A stretch of 60,195 nt of DNA from Thermoanaerobacter thermocopriae JCM 7501 (GTDB lineage: Bacteria; Bacillota; Thermoanaerobacteria; Thermoanaerobacterales; Thermoanaerobacteraceae): the NCBI RefSeq assembly GCF_001310975.1, contig NZ_BAZY01000011.1, positions 1 through 60,195 on the forward strand, read 5' to 3'. Shown here piece by piece: positions 27,794 through 37,559 of the stretch. How positions within the stretch are numbered: the first letter of the stretch is position 1; every line of letters begins with the position of its first letter. The notes beneath the pieces were generated by a model. The model did not search any database. It saw only the letters and a list, made by a program, of their open reading frames with translations, and had not been told where the DNA came from. The position numbers and the translations under genes are program-made.

Positions 27794-28903
27794 GTTTGCA
27801 ATATTAATCTTATTGGTTATCGGGCTTTTATCTTTAAATTTTAGCGGTTATGCAGAGACGCAGCCTGATTATTACACAATCTATGATGAAAAGACAAACA
27901 AAGTACTTTTCAGAACTGCCATGGAGGTTTTTAAAGGGGATAGATATTTATCAGGGGATAATAAGTTGTATGAAGTTTTCAAAGTTGATAAAAATGAAGG
28001 TAAAGCTTATGCAAAATATTTGCAAACAGAAAAACTTCCAGATGTAGAGATAGAAGAAATCTCACAAGCAATGGCAGTAACACAAAATACAAGTGGAAAG
28101 AGAGTGGCGATATATTCTACCCACAGTGATGAATCATATCTTCCTTCGGATGGGGCTGCAAGTATCAATGGACACGGGGGTATATACAAAGTAGATGCTG
28201 CTTTGCAAAAGGCTTTAGAAGCAAAGGGAATTTCAGTCAAGGTTGACAGGACTTTGTATTTACCTCATGATGCTATGGCATATAGCCGATCAAGGCAGGG
28301 GCGGTCAAACTTTTAAAGGATTTTAAACCGGACTTACTTTTGGATGTCCATAGAGATGCAGTACCGTTCAAAGAATATATACGAAAAATTGCAGGAAAAA
28401 ATGCCACAGGTGTAAGAATTGTCTTAGGACGAACCAATCCTAATTTAAAAGCAAATCAGCAATTAGCCTATAGGATAAAGGCTATAGCGGATAAGATATA
28501 TCCAAATATGGTCAAGGATATATTTTTTGGAAAAGGAGATTTTAATCAAGATTTGACTCCCAACTCTTTGCTGATAGAATTTGGTACTTACTCTCATACT
28601 AGAGAAAGAGCAGAAGTTTCTGCCTCTTTAATAGCAGATGTATTGGCTAAAGCACTTTACGGTTCAGATGAGCAGAAACAAGTGGGTGCTGTTACAAAAG
28701 CTCAAAGACCGCTTCCTGGACAGAACAAAGCTGCAGGTACAGGAATATGGGTTTTGCTTGGTGTTGTTGTAGTGTCAGTAGTAGCTTTTATGTTTTTGAG
28801 TACTGGCAGGCGAGAGATGTATCACAAATTTTCTAAAGCAACATGGAAAGAATTTGCAAGTTATTTGGGAAAGTTTAGGCGCAAAAAAGGAGATGGGTCA
28901 TGA
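27771..28903 (+). CDS. spoIIP: stage II sporulation protein P, SpoIIP family (frameshift near 28300)
   Basis: SpoIIP is an amidase/endopeptidase that remodels septal peptidoglycan with SpoIID and SpoIIM during engulfment. After a signal anchor, the catalytic domain shows IYSTHSDESYLP, DVHRDAVP and LLIEFGTYSHT. A C-terminal membrane segment (IWVLLGVVVVSVVAFMFL) is present. One G lost from a G-run near 28300 splits the gene; restoring it gives SRQAAVKLLKDF and 377 residues. ATG at 27771 overlaps the DUF1614 gene. The C-terminal membrane segment is unusual for SpoIIP, so it may be a specialised paralogue. Confidence 0.8.
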
Positions 28904-29805
28904 AAATAAATCAAGAATTGTATATTAGCATTGTAGTCTGTGGGATTGTTTTGGGAACACTTACTCGCTTCATATATTTAAGAGTGGATTATAGGCAGTA
29001 TCCTACTTATCCTCAAGGTTATATGACTCATTTAACCTTGGGAATAATTTCAGCGGCTTTAGGAGCCTTTTCAGTTCCTGCATTAATTGAAAAACAGTAT
29101 ACTGCTGTTACCTTTTTAGCTTTAGCGGCACAACAATTTAAAGAAGTAAGAGAAATTGAAAGAACTAGTTTAGAAAAAATGGAAGCGACAGAATTAGTTC
29201 CAAGAGGAGCAGCTTATATAGAAAATATAGCTAAAATTTTTGAAGCAAGAAACTATATTGCTATGGCAGTTGCTGCTCTTACTTCTTTGGCAGTTTATCT
29301 TTTTAAAAGTGCTATGATAGGAACAATTGTGGGAGGATTAGTGCTTTATTTGTCTCGTTATGTAATGAAAATTACTTATATTAGAGATATTGCCGAGGTT
29401 TTTCCTTCAAAGATTGTTTTTAAAGGACCTTTATTATGTGTTGAGGACGTGGTTTTGGCAGACATTGGTTTGAAAGAAGGGAGAGAAATAATAGAGAAAT
29501 TTGGAATGGCTGTTGTAATACGACCAAAAGGGCTGGATAGTTTAATTTCCATAAATAACTTAGGAATAAGACAGGCTATTCTCCATGAAGCTGCTAATCA
29601 ATTGGGGTTAAGAATGAATGTTGATACTCCTGAATTAGCTCCTCTTACTATGAACAACAATAAAAATGGAGACATTATTGTAGTTATGGTAGCGATGAAA
29701 CCTGATATCGATGCTTTTGTGGAAATTATAAAGAATGTACCGGCAATTGAAACTGTAAGAAAGTATCCTTCAAAGTCAAGAGGGGCGAGAAAAGCTTTCA
29801 ATTGA
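28900..29805 (+). CDS. YIEGIA family membrane protein
   Basis: This 301-residue membrane protein has several hydrophobic segments in its first half and a soluble C-terminal half. The AAYIENIAKIFEARNYIAM stretch carries the YIEGIA-type motif that names the family (here YIENIA). These proteins are confined to endospore formers and are encoded with a small capping subunit, as here. Start overlaps the spoIIP stop by four bases. Biochemical role unknown; a sporulation role is inferred from distribution and neighbours. Confidence 0.8.
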   Translation: MKINQELYISIVVCGIVLGTLTRFIYLRVDYRQYPTYPQGYMTHLTLGIISAALGAFSVPALIEKQYTAVTFLALAAQQFKEVREIERTSLEKMEATELVPRGAAYIENIAKIFEARNYIAMAVAALTSLAVYLFKSAMIGTIVGGLVLYLSRYVMKITYIRDIAEVFPSKIVFKGPLLCVEDVVLADIGLKEGREIIEKFGMAVVIRPKGLDSLISINNLGIRQAILHEAANQLGLRMNVDTPELAPLTMNNNKNGDIIVVMVAMKPDIDAFVEIIKNVPAIETVRKYPSKSRGARKAFN

Positions 29806-29814
29806 GGTGATAGA

Positions 29815-30018
29815 ATGGAAGTACATGTAACAGGATATATAATAGCGATAGTAGCTTTAAGAAGAGCAAAAGACAATGTCTCAAGTGGTACTGCACCCAT
29901 CATTTATGTAGAGAATGAAGAAGAGCAGCAAAAACTTTCTATGTATTTGAGCAGAATTTTTAAGGCAGCTGTTCACGACCTTGAAAATGGAGTATTTATT
30001 TTAGTTAAACAATATTAG
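29815..30018 (+). CDS. capping complex subunit for YIEGIA
   Basis: This 67-residue soluble protein (VTGYIIAIVALRRAKDN at the N-terminus, ENGVFILVKQY at the end) matches the small family found immediately downstream of YIEGIA genes. It begins 9 bp after the YIEGIA stop with a GAGGTG box. The name reflects the family label; no activity has been shown to me by the sequence itself. Confidence 0.75.
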   Translation: MEVHVTGYIIAIVALRRAKDNVSSGTAPIIYVENEEEQQKLSMYLSRIFKAAVHDLENGVFILVKQY

Positions 30019-30027
30019 GTGATATCT

Positions 30028-30459
30028 ATGAAAGTAGTGTATTATAGCTATTATGGGTGCTATTCTTCTCCTATATGTGCATATCTTCATTTAAATGACA
30101 AATCCAAAATTGAAAAAGAGGAATTTTTTAAAATTCCTTTTTTGTTTGAAATTGATTATGGACAAATGAGATATATTGGTAAAGATAGTAATAAAAATGA
30201 GGTCTTTATCATAGGGATGAAAAATTTCAGTGAAAATATCAAAAAAACTTTGTATGGCTTGATAGAGATTTTTAAAATAAAAGAAGATATAATTTTTATA
30301 GACACTTCGCAATATGATGTAATTTTTTTTAAAGTGCTGATAAGTTTAAGAAGAAAGAAAATACTAACAAAAATTATTGACAATTTTTTGTATAATTACT
30401 ATTTAATAAAATGTAATCATATTAAAAGATTTGTAGAGAGTTATAAAAAAATGTTATGA
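30028..30459 (+). CDS. DUF3189 family protein (first copy)
   Basis: This 143-residue DUF3189 protein begins VVYYSYYGCYSSPICAYLHL, then has FFKIPFLFEIDYGQMRYIGKDSNKNEVFIIG. It is the more divergent of two tandem paralogues. Where the second copy has CYGSAHSSV, this one has YGCYSSPI. The family has an uncharacterised alpha/beta fold and is found in spore-forming clostridia. ATG at 30028 follows AGGTG. Function unknown. Confidence 0.7.
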   Translation: MKVVYYSYYGCYSSPICAYLHLNDKSKIEKEEFFKIPFLFEIDYGQMRYIGKDSNKNEVFIIGMKNFSENIKKTLYGLIEIFKIKEDIIFIDTSQYDVIFFKVLISLRRKKILTKIIDNFLYNYYLIKCNHIKRFVESYKKML

Positions 30460-30471
30460 GGTGAGAGGTTT

Positions 30472-30936
30472 GTGGTTATTGTATATATGTGCTATGGAAG
30501 TGCACACTCTTCTGTTGTAGCAGCTTCTATACATATAGGACTTTTGCCTATTGACAGAGTGCCTACTTATGAAGAAATTCTTTCTCTTCCTCATTATGAT
30601 AAAACTTCCGATGGTGAAATTGGCACTCTTTTTTATATGGGCAAAGATGAATATGGCAATGAAGTGTATATTGTAGGAGCAAAAAATGGAAGACAAATAG
30701 TCACAAAGGCAATTTATAGTTTTTTAGCTTTATATGGGATTTCTAGAGAGGAAATACTGGTGGTAGATGCACTTCCTACCATAGGACTTACTACAAAGAT
30801 TGGAGGTATTACGTCAAGGCGCTTAGGAATTATCTCTTTGGGTAGACCTATAACGGTATATGGCATATTGAAAAAATATAACAATTTCGTAAAATTAGTA
30901 ACAGATATTAAAACAAACTTGCAAATAAGGTCTTGA
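30472..30936 (+). CDS. DUF3189 family protein (second copy)
   Basis: This 154-residue DUF3189 protein has the conserved start VIVYMCYGSAHSSVVAASIHIGLLP. The blocks LPHYDKTSDGEIGTLFYMGKDEYGNEVYIVGAKNG and RRLGIISLGRPITVYGI follow. The glycine-rich CYGSAHSS turn looks like a ligand-binding loop, though no activity is known. GTG at 30472 follows GAGGTGAGAGG. The 12-bp gap to its paralogue points to tandem duplication. Confidence 0.75.
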   Translation: MVIVYMCYGSAHSSVVAASIHIGLLPIDRVPTYEEILSLPHYDKTSDGEIGTLFYMGKDEYGNEVYIVGAKNGRQIVTKAIYSFLALYGISREEILVVDALPTIGLTTKIGGITSRRLGIISLGRPITVYGILKKYNNFVKLVTDIKTNLQIRS

Positions 30937-30994
30937 CGTATTGATAGTATTAATTCATAATTGAAAGGAGAGGAGACAATTTAGGAGGAGAAAT

Positions 30995-32311
30995 ATGCAT
31001 AAAATAAATATAAAAGATGTCATAAAAGGAAGTATAGGTTGGGATTTAGGTATACAAAAGGGCGATAAACTTATTACATTAAACGGAAAAAAAATAATTG
31101 ATATAATAGATTACCGATATGAAATGTCAAATGAATTTATACAATTGGAAATTGAAAAGGCTACAGGAGAAAGATACATTTTTGAAGTAGAAAAAGACTA
31201 TGATGAGGATTTAGGGTTAGTCTTTGAAGAAGAACTAATTGACAGGCCAAAACATTGTAGAAATAAGTGCATTTTTTGTTTTATTGACCAGTTACCTAAA
31301 GGAGTTCGCAAATCTCTTTTATTTAAGGATGACGATTATAGGCTTTCCTTTTTACAAGGGAATTTTATTACTATGACTAATATGAATGAAGAGGAAATTG
31401 ACAGGATAATAAAATATAAGCTTTCTCCCTTATATGTTTCAATTCATGCAACTGATGAGGATGTAAGAGTAAAAATGATAAATAACCCGAATGCAAAAGG
31501 TATAATGGATAAGTTAAAAAAGCTTTGTAAAAACGGAATTGAAATACATGGTCAAATTGTTTTGTGTCCAGAAATAAATGATGGTAAAGTTCTTGATAAA
31601 ACTATCAAGGATTTGTCAAGCCTATATCCTGGTGTAAAATCAATAGCTATTGTTCCAGTAGGACTTACAGACCACAGAGAAAGACTTTATGAACTGAGAA
31701 CTTTCACTAAAGAAGAAGCGAAAAATGTTGTACAGCAAGTATCCTTATGGCAGGAAAAGCTAAAAAAGGAACTTGGTTCTGCTTTTGTTTTTTTGTCAGA
31801 TGAGTTTTATGTGATGGCAAATGCTCCTATACCTTCTTATTATCATTACGAGGGATTTCCTCAAATAGAAAATGGCGTAGGGCTCATGGCGTTGTTTAAA
31901 CATCAATTTCAAAGGAGTCTAAAAGGATTAAAAAAGAATAAAAGTAAAGATATAAATACCACTCCTTACGTTATTGTTACAGGAGTAGCTGCCTATAGGT
32001 TTATGGAAGAAATAGCGGAAAAATTAAGAGAAATAGGATTTAATGTAAAAGTGGAGAAGATACACAATGAGTTTTTTGGTCACAATATCACAGTAGCTGG
32101 GCTTGTGGTGGGGAAAGATATAATAAACCAATTAAAAGATAAAATAAATGAGGGAGTTTTAGTTATTCCTGATGTTATGTTAAAGGAAAGTTCAAATGTT
32201 TTTCTTGATGATACTACTGTTGAAGAAATAGAAAAAGAACTAGGAACAAAAGTTATAGTTTCTGAAGTCGATGGGAAAAAATTTTTACAAAAGATACAGA
32301 GTGGAAGGTGA
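30995..32311 (+). CDS. radical SAM protein with PDZ-like and DUF512 domains
   Basis: This 438-residue protein has an N-terminal PDZ-like domain ([21 protein letters not shown]) and a radical-SAM-type Cys motif [18 protein letters not shown] (CxxxCxFCF). A DUF512 region follows. The family is widespread next to der in clostridia and is uncharacterised. A Fe-S cluster bound by the three cysteines is inferred from the motif. Spacing to der is 4 bp, so they form one transcript. ATG follows GGAGGAG. Confidence 0.85.
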   Translation: MHKINIKDVIKGSIGWDLGIQKGDKLITLNGKKIIDIIDYRYEMSNEFIQLEIEKATGERYIFEVEKDYDEDLGLVFEEELIDRPKHCRNKCIFCFIDQLPKGVRKSLLFKDDDYRLSFLQGNFITMTNMNEEEIDRIIKYKLSPLYVSIHATDEDVRVKMINNPNAKGIMDKLKKLCKNGIEIHGQIVLCPEINDGKVLDKTIKDLSSLYPGVKSIAIVPVGLTDHRERLYELRTFTKEEAKNVVQQVSLWQEKLKKELGSAFVFLSDEFYVMANAPIPSYYHYEGFPQIENGVGLMALFKHQFQRSLKGLKKNKSKDINTTPYVIVTGVAAYRFMEEIAEKLREIGFNVKVEKIHNEFFGHNITVAGLVVGKDIINQLKDKINEGVLVIPDVMLKESSNVFLDDTTVEEIEKELGTKVIVSEVDGKKFLQKIQSGR

Positions 32312-32315
32312 TAGT

Positions 32316-33634
32316 ATGGCAAGAGCAATGGTGAGTATTGTAGGCAGGCCAAATGTAGGTAAATCTACTCTTTTTAATAAAATTATGGGGAAGAGAATTT
32401 CTATTGTTGAAGACAAGCCAGGAGTTACAAGGGATAGAATATGCGGCAATGCAGAATGGCTGAACAAAAAATTTATATTAGTAGACACGGGAGGATTAGA
32501 CCCAGATGCTGAAGATATTATATTTTCAAAAGTTCGTTTACAAGTGGAGGCAGCGATTGAGGCTTCCGAAGTAATATTATTTTTAGTTGATGCAAAAGAA
32601 GGTTTAATGCCAGAAGATGAAGAAATAGCGGATATTTTGAGAAGAGCCAAAAAAGAAATTATTTTGGTTTGCAACAAGGTGGACAATTTTAAAGAACTTC
32701 CTCCAACTTATTATGATTTTTTTAGTCTTGGATTAGGGAATCCCATTCCTATTTCAGCCTCGAATGGCTTGGGCATTGGAGAACTTCTAGACGAAATAGT
32801 GAAAAAATTGCCTCAGGAAGGGCTAGAATACAGTGAAGAGACAATTAAAATTGCTGTTATTGGTAGACCCAATGTAGGGAAATCTTCGTTGGTTAACAAA
32901 ATATTAGGGGAAGAAAGAGTTATAGTAAGTGACATTCCAGGTACTACAAGGGATGCCATAGATACCCCTTTTTCAAAAGATGGGAAGAACTATGTTCTTA
33001 TTGATACAGCAGGAATACGTAGGAAAAGTAGAATAAGCGAATCTATTGAAAGGTATAGTGTGCTAAGAGCTTTAACTGCTATTGAAAGGTCTGATATATG
33101 TCTTTTAATGATAGATGCTATAGAAGGTCCAGCCGAGCAGGACACTAAAATAGCAGGATACGCCTTTGAAAATGGAAAAGGTATTATAATAGTTGTTAAC
33201 AAATGGGATGCTATAAAAAAAATAATAATACTGTCAATGAATATACCAAGATGATAAGAGAAAAGCTATCTTTTATATCTTTTGCTCCTATCCTATTTAT
33301 TTCAGCTAAAACAGGTCAGAGAGTGCACAGAGTTTTACAAACTGTAGATAAAGTATGGGGGGAATACAATAAAAGGATTACGACTGGCCTTTTAAATAAT
33401 GTGCTAAATGAAGCTATGCTTATGTTTCCGCCACCAGCTGATAAGGGCAAACAATTAAAAGTATATTATACTTCACAGGTAGGAATTAAACCACCTTCTT
33501 TTGTAGTGTTTGTCAATGACCCGGAACTCATGCATTTTTCCTATTTAAGATTTATAGAAAATACATTAAGACAAAATTTTGGCTTTGAAGGAGTTCCTCT
33601 TAAGATTTCCACGAGGAAAAGAGGAGAAAATTAA
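32316..33634 (+). CDS. der: ribosome biogenesis GTPase Der (frameshift near 33222)
   Basis: Der (EngA) assists 50S subunit assembly. It has two tandem GTPase domains, [16 protein letters not shown] and [16 protein letters not shown], each with DxxG and NKxD (VCNKVD, VVNKWD), then a KH-like domain ending RKRGEN. One A is missing from an A-run at 33215-33222; restoring it gives [14 protein letters not shown] and 439 residues, the usual length. ATG at 32316 follows GGAAGGTG. A frame opening at 32271 overlaps the upstream gene and is rejected as start. Confidence 0.95.
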
Positions 33635-33651
33635 AAGAAAGGGGGGGAAAT

Positions 33652-34248
33652 ATGTACGCTCTTTTAACAGCCGGCATTGCTTATTTGATTGGTTGCATAA
33701 ACAATGCATATATTTTAACAAAATATACGCGAAAGATAGACATTCGTAATTATGGAAGTGGAAATGCAGGGGCTACGAATGTCTTAAGAGTGTTAGGATA
33801 TAAAGCTGCGGCTCCTGTTTTTGCGCTAGATGTGTTAAAAGGAGTAATTGCAGTTTTAATTGGGAAATATTTAATGGGTACTACTGGTGCTATGATTGCA
33901 GGAATAGCAGTGGTATGTGGTCATAACTGGCCTGTGTTTTTAAAATTTAGAGGGGGAAAAGGAATTGCTACAAGCATTGGAGTTGTAATGACTGTAAGTC
34001 CTTTTCTGGGGATTATAGCTTTAGCAATTGGAGTTATAATAATTGCTTTGACAAAATACGTATCATTGGGGTCTATGGCAGGAAGCGTTACATTTGTCCT
34101 TTTAAATGCATTTTTTTGGAATTCAACACAACTTTTTGTATTTTCACTCATTCTGGCATCTTTAGCAATCTTTCAGCATCGTTCCAATATAAAACGTTTG
34201 CTGGCCGGAACGGAATCCAAGCTTGGACAAAAAACAGAAATAAAATGA
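33652..34248 (+). CDS. plsY: glycerol-3-phosphate acyltransferase PlsY
   Basis: PlsY acylates glycerol-3-phosphate using acyl-phosphate at the membrane, the first step of phospholipid synthesis. The 198-residue protein has about five membrane segments and the three family motifs: [40 protein letters not shown] and a later GSMAG. GGGGGG precedes the ATG. gpsA, which supplies its substrate, follows after 15 bp. Confidence 0.96.
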   Translation: MYALLTAGIAYLIGCINNAYILTKYTRKIDIRNYGSGNAGATNVLRVLGYKAAAPVFALDVLKGVIAVLIGKYLMGTTGAMIAGIAVVCGHNWPVFLKFRGGKGIATSIGVVMTVSPFLGIIALAIGVIIIALTKYVSLGSMAGSVTFVLLNAFFWNSTQLFVFSLILASLAIFQHRSNIKRLLAGTESKLGQKTEIK

Positions 34249-34263
34249 GAAAGGAAAGTGGCC

Positions 34264-35254
34264 ATGAAAATATCAATATTAGGTGCAGGAAGTTGGGGAA
34301 CTGCTATAGCGATACATTTAAACCGACTTGGACACCAAATTACTCTTTGGATGAGAAATAAAAACCAGTTTAAGGAAATTGTGTCTACTCGTCATAATAG
34401 GAAATATTTGGACGCAGATATTCCTCAAGAAATCTTTATTACTACTGATTTGGAAGAGGCTGCGGAAAATTCATCAATTGTTGTGATTGCTGTTCCGTCC
34501 CATGCTGTAAGAGAAATATCGAAAAAATTAAAAGATGTAATTGATAAAAAGGCAATTGTTGTAAATCTTGCAAAAGGAATAGAAACTTCTACTTTAAAAA
34601 GAATGTCTGAAGTCATAAAAGAATATTTGTCAAATGATGTGGTTGTTCTATCAGGTCCCAGCCATGCTGAGGAAGTAGTAAAGCAAATCCCTACAGCCTG
34701 TGTTTTGGCTTCCGATGATATAAAACCTGTGAGGCAGTACAAGATGCCTTTATGGATGAAACTTTAGGTTATATATAAACAAAGACGTGGTGGGAGTAGA
34801 ATTAGGTGGAGCTTTAAAGAATATTATAGCCTTGGGAGCGGGTATTTCCGATGGTCTTGGGTTTGGTGATAATACTAAAGCTGCTCTTATGACAAGAGGT
34901 CTTGCAGAAATTACTCGTTTAGGTGTTGCGCTAGGTTCTGACCCTTTGACCTTTTTAGGTTTGGCAGGTGTAGGAGACCTTATTGTAACTTGTACCAGCA
35001 TGCTTTCGCGAAATAGAAAAGCAGGAATACTTATAGGTAAAGGCAAAAGTTTAGAAGAAGCATTAAAAGAGATAGGAATGGTAGTAGAAGGAGTTAATAC
35101 TACAAAATCCGCCTACAAACTTTCTCAAATTCATAAGATAGAAATGCCAATAACTAAAGAAATTTATTCCATTCTTTTTGAGGGTAAAAATCCCTATGAG
35201 GCTGTTTATAGCCTTATGACGAGAGATAAAAAACATGAATTGCACGGTATTTGA
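34264..35254 (+). CDS. gpsA: glycerol-3-phosphate dehydrogenase [NAD(P)+] (frameshifts near 34730 and 34765)
   Basis: GpsA reduces dihydroxyacetone phosphate to sn-glycerol-3-phosphate for phospholipid synthesis. The NAD(P) loop is [56 protein letters not shown] and [12 protein letters not shown] are diagnostic. One G (near 34730) and one T (near 34765) are missing; restoring both gives [19 protein letters not shown] and 330 residues, the usual length. It is the last gene before a terminator and directly serves PlsY upstream. Confidence 0.93.
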
Positions 35255-35278
35255 TCTCCGGTATTTCCGGAGATTTTA
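35254..35278 (+). terminator. intrinsic terminator after gpsA
   Basis: An 8-bp stem (35254-35261 with 35267-35274), five-base loop and short T-run start at the gpsA stop codon. Confidence 0.85.
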
Positions 35279-35307
35279 TCATATTTCAATATTTTTTACA
35301 TATAAAT
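35279..35307 (+). promoter_or_regulatory. candidate sigma-E promoter of spoIVA
   Basis: TCATATT (35279-35285) fits the sigma-E -35 KMATATT. After 13 bp, CATATAAAT (35299-35307) resembles the -10 CATACAnT. spoIVA is a sigma-E target in Bacillus. One -10 position differs and the region is AT-rich. Confidence 0.5.
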
Positions 35308-35376
35308 ATACTGTTAAAGCATATATATATGAGTGAGAAGAAAAGGATATGGATATATAAAAAGGAGGGAAATGGG

Positions 35377-36855
35377 TTGGAAAACTACGATATCTATAAA
35401 AATATTGCAGAAAGAACGCAAGGGGATATCTACATAGGAGTAGTAGGCCCAGTGAGAACAGGTAAATCGACTTTTATTAAGCGATTTATGGACATATTGG
35501 TACTGCCATACATAGAAAATCTTCCCCAAAAAGAGAGAATAAAAGATGAATTGCCACAAAGTGCAGCAGGCAAAACCATAATGACTACTGAGCCTAAATT
35601 TGTTCCTGAAAAAGCGGTAGAGATAACAATTAATGAAAACACGAGGTTTAAAGTGAGATTAGTAGATTGTGTAGGATATATGGTTAAAGGTGCACTGGGA
35701 TACATGGAAGGGGATAAGCCCCGCATGGTATCTACTCCCTGGTATGATTATGAAATACCTTTTGAAGAAGCAGCAGAAATAGGAACAAAAAAAGTGATAA
35801 ATGACCATTCTACAATAGGATTAGTGATTACCACTGATGGAAGCATAACCGACATACCGCGAGAAAATTATGTAGAAGCAGAGGAAAGGGTAGTGAAAGA
35901 ATTAAAAGCACTGAATAAACCTTTTATAATAGTGCTAAATACAACCAATTCTCAAAGTCCCGAAACAATTAATTTAGCAAAAGAATTAGAGAAAAAATAC
36001 GATGTACCTGTAGTTGTTTTAAATGTACTTAAAATGGAAATACCAGACATTCATGCAATCTTGGAAAAAGTCTTATTTGAATTTCCTATACGGGAGATTG
36101 CAATTGATTTGCCTAAATGGGTAGATGCTCTTGATAAAAGTCATTGGCTTAAGCAAAACATAATGGAAACAGTAAAAGAAAACATAAAAGAACTGTTTAG
36201 ATTAAGAGACATACCTAAGTTGGTTGGTGGCCTTAAAGAGAATGGAAACTTTTCTGAAGTGTTTATAAAGAAAATAGCCCCGGGAGAAGGTAGTGCAAAT
36301 GTTGAAATAAAGACTCAGGAAGGCTTATTCTTTAAAATATTAAGTGATGAAAGCGGGCTTGAGGTTCATGATGATAAAGAACTGATGACAATGATGAGAG
36401 AATTGGCTTATGCAAAGAGGCAGTACGATAGAGTTAAAGATGCTTTTTTACAAGCTGAAAAAACAGGTGTAGGAGTGGTACCTGCAAGCCTTGATGATAT
36501 GAAGTTTGAAAAACCTGAAATAGTAAGGCAAGGTGGAAGATTTGCGGTAAGGCTTAGAGCTTCTGCTCCTTCATATCACATTTTTAGAACTGATATTACA
36601 ACAGAAGTATCGCCAGTTGTGGGAACAGAAAAGCAAAGTGAAGATTTTGTAAAATATTTGACAGAACAGTTTGAGAGTGATCCAGAAAAAATTTGGGAAT
36701 CCAACATTTTTGGCAAGACTTTGAGCGACCTTGTAAAAGAGGGAATGCAAAACAAGATTGGTTCCATTCCTGAAAACTTAAGTTATAAACTACGAGATAC
36801 GTTAGAAAGAGTTGTAAATGACAGCGGAGGCGGAATAATCTTTATAATCATTTAG
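35377..36855 (+). CDS. spoIVA: stage IV sporulation protein A (spore coat ATPase)
   Basis: SpoIVA is the ATPase that polymerises on the outer forespore membrane as the basement layer of the coat. The Walker A GPVRTGKSTFIKRFMD follows ERTQGDIYIGVVG. DCVGYMVKGALGYMEGDKPRMV and STPWYDYEIPFEEAAEIGT are hallmarks. From TTG at 35377, which follows AAAGGAGGG, the protein is 492 residues, the same as the Bacillus protein. The frame is open further upstream to 35251 but across the gpsA terminator. Confidence 0.95.
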   Translation: MENYDIYKNIAERTQGDIYIGVVGPVRTGKSTFIKRFMDILVLPYIENLPQKERIKDELPQSAAGKTIMTTEPKFVPEKAVEITINENTRFKVRLVDCVGYMVKGALGYMEGDKPRMVSTPWYDYEIPFEEAAEIGTKKVINDHSTIGLVITTDGSITDIPRENYVEAEERVVKELKALNKPFIIVLNTTNSQSPETINLAKELEKKYDVPVVVLNVLKMEIPDIHAILEKVLFEFPIREIAIDLPKWVDALDKSHWLKQNIMETVKENIKELFRLRDIPKLVGGLKENGNFSEVFIKKIAPGEGSANVEIKTQEGLFFKILSDESGLEVHDDKELMTMMRELAYAKRQYDRVKDAFLQAEKTGVGVVPASLDDMKFEKPEIVRQGGRFAVRLRASAPSYHIFRTDITTEVSPVVGTEKQSEDFVKYLTEQFESDPEKIWESNIFGKTLSDLVKEGMQNKIGSIPENLSYKLRDTLERVVNDSGGGIIFIII

Positions 36856-36858
36856 CTA

Positions 36859-36887
36859 TTGATTTTTTCTTTTATCTCGTTTATAAT
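36859..36887 (+). promoter_or_regulatory. sigma-A promoter of tRNA-Pro
   Basis: TTGATT (36859-36864), a 17-bp spacer and a perfect TATAAT (36882-36887), 23 bp before the tRNA gene. Confidence 0.7.
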
Positions 36888-36909
36888 AAATTCTGAGCAA
36901 AGTTTCTTT

Positions 36910-36985
36910 CTGGGTGTGGCGCAGCTGGTAGCGCGCCAGAATGGGGTTCTGGAGGCCGGGGGTTCAAGTCCCCCCACTCAGACCA
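36910..36985 (+). tRNA. tRNA-Pro (anticodon GGG)
   Basis: A full cloverleaf folds. The acceptor stem CTGGGTG pairs with CACTCAG (one G-U), the D stem is GCGC/GCGC and the anticodon stem CCAGA/TCTGG. The loop ATGGGGT gives GGG at 36943-36945. The T stem is GGGGG/CCCCC with loop TTCAAGT, and the encoded CCA lies at 36983-36985. GGG reads CCC and CCU proline codons. It is a single-gene transcript with its own promoter and terminator. A recombinase remnant immediately downstream suggests it served as an integration site. Confidence 0.96.
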
Positions 36986-36997
36986 GTGAAATGCAGT

Positions 36998-37028
36998 AAC
37001 CGCAAGCCTTTGCGGTTTTACTTTTTTT
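36998..37028 (+). terminator. intrinsic terminator after tRNA-Pro
   Basis: AACCGCA (36998-37004) pairs with TGCGGTT (37011-37017), followed after TTAC by a T-run to 37028. Confidence 0.8.
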
Positions 37029-37105
37029 GAAAAATAAACTGAGAAATCGAAATTTGTAAGCGGCTTACAAACATGTTTTTTTTATCTTTCCACACAGTAG
37101 AGGTA

Positions 37106-37260
37106 TCAATTAAAAATATCACTAAACCGTATGTTATTTATTTCTTCTAATGCTTTAACGGCTTCTGTTTGAATGTCAGGTAATACACTTGAGTAGGTAT
37201 CTGGTGTGATGCCAATGATTGTATGTCCTAACCTTTCTGGGAAATAGCATCAAACCCCAA
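37106..37260 (-). pseudogene. tyrosine recombinase (phage-type integrase) C-terminal remnant
   Basis: Read on the minus strand, the end of an integrase is clear: ERLGHTIIGITPDTYS, then SVLPDIQTEAVKALEE and a stop at 37106. It includes box II and the catalytic Tyr in DTYS. The upstream part needs one extra T near 37245 to join GFDAIFPERLGH, and further upstream only stops and degenerate sequence occur. The rest of the gene is missing. Location 120 bp downstream of tRNA-Pro is the usual place for an integrase that uses a tRNA as attachment site. Confidence 0.8.
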
Positions 37261-37460
37261 ACTCATTCAATAGCTACACACTAATTCAAACAGTGAGAAA
37301 TAAGAACATTAGGGTGTTTCATAATCTTAAGATAGAGGTAGTCAAGAATTGCAGCCAACTCGGTAGAAGGAGGCAATACCACTCTCACTAATGACTAGTT
37401 CAAGAAAATAAGCCTTGTAAGTCTTAGGAGAAAGATATTCTATTGTACATAATTCCTGAT

Positions 37461-37535
37461 GAACCGTTGTATACCGCACGGTACGTACGGTGGTGTGAGA
37501 AGACTCTAAATAAATAATTATTTAACTCCTACTCA
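37461..37535 (+). other. 3' end of a group II intron (domains V and VI), remnant
   Basis: Positions 37462-37494 fold as domain V. ACCGTTGTA pairs throughout with TACGGTGGT (with wobbles), the inner TACC/GGTA stem carries a four-base loop, and the 3' strand has a two-base CG bulge. GTGTGAGAAGAC and a short AT-rich hairpin ending CTCCTACTC follow, as in bacterial group II introns of the GTGTGAGAGGAC type. No reverse transcriptase or 5' domains are present. The boundary at about 37535 is approximate. Confidence 0.7.
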
Positions 37536-37559
37536 ATTAAATTTTTAGGGGGTTTTGGT

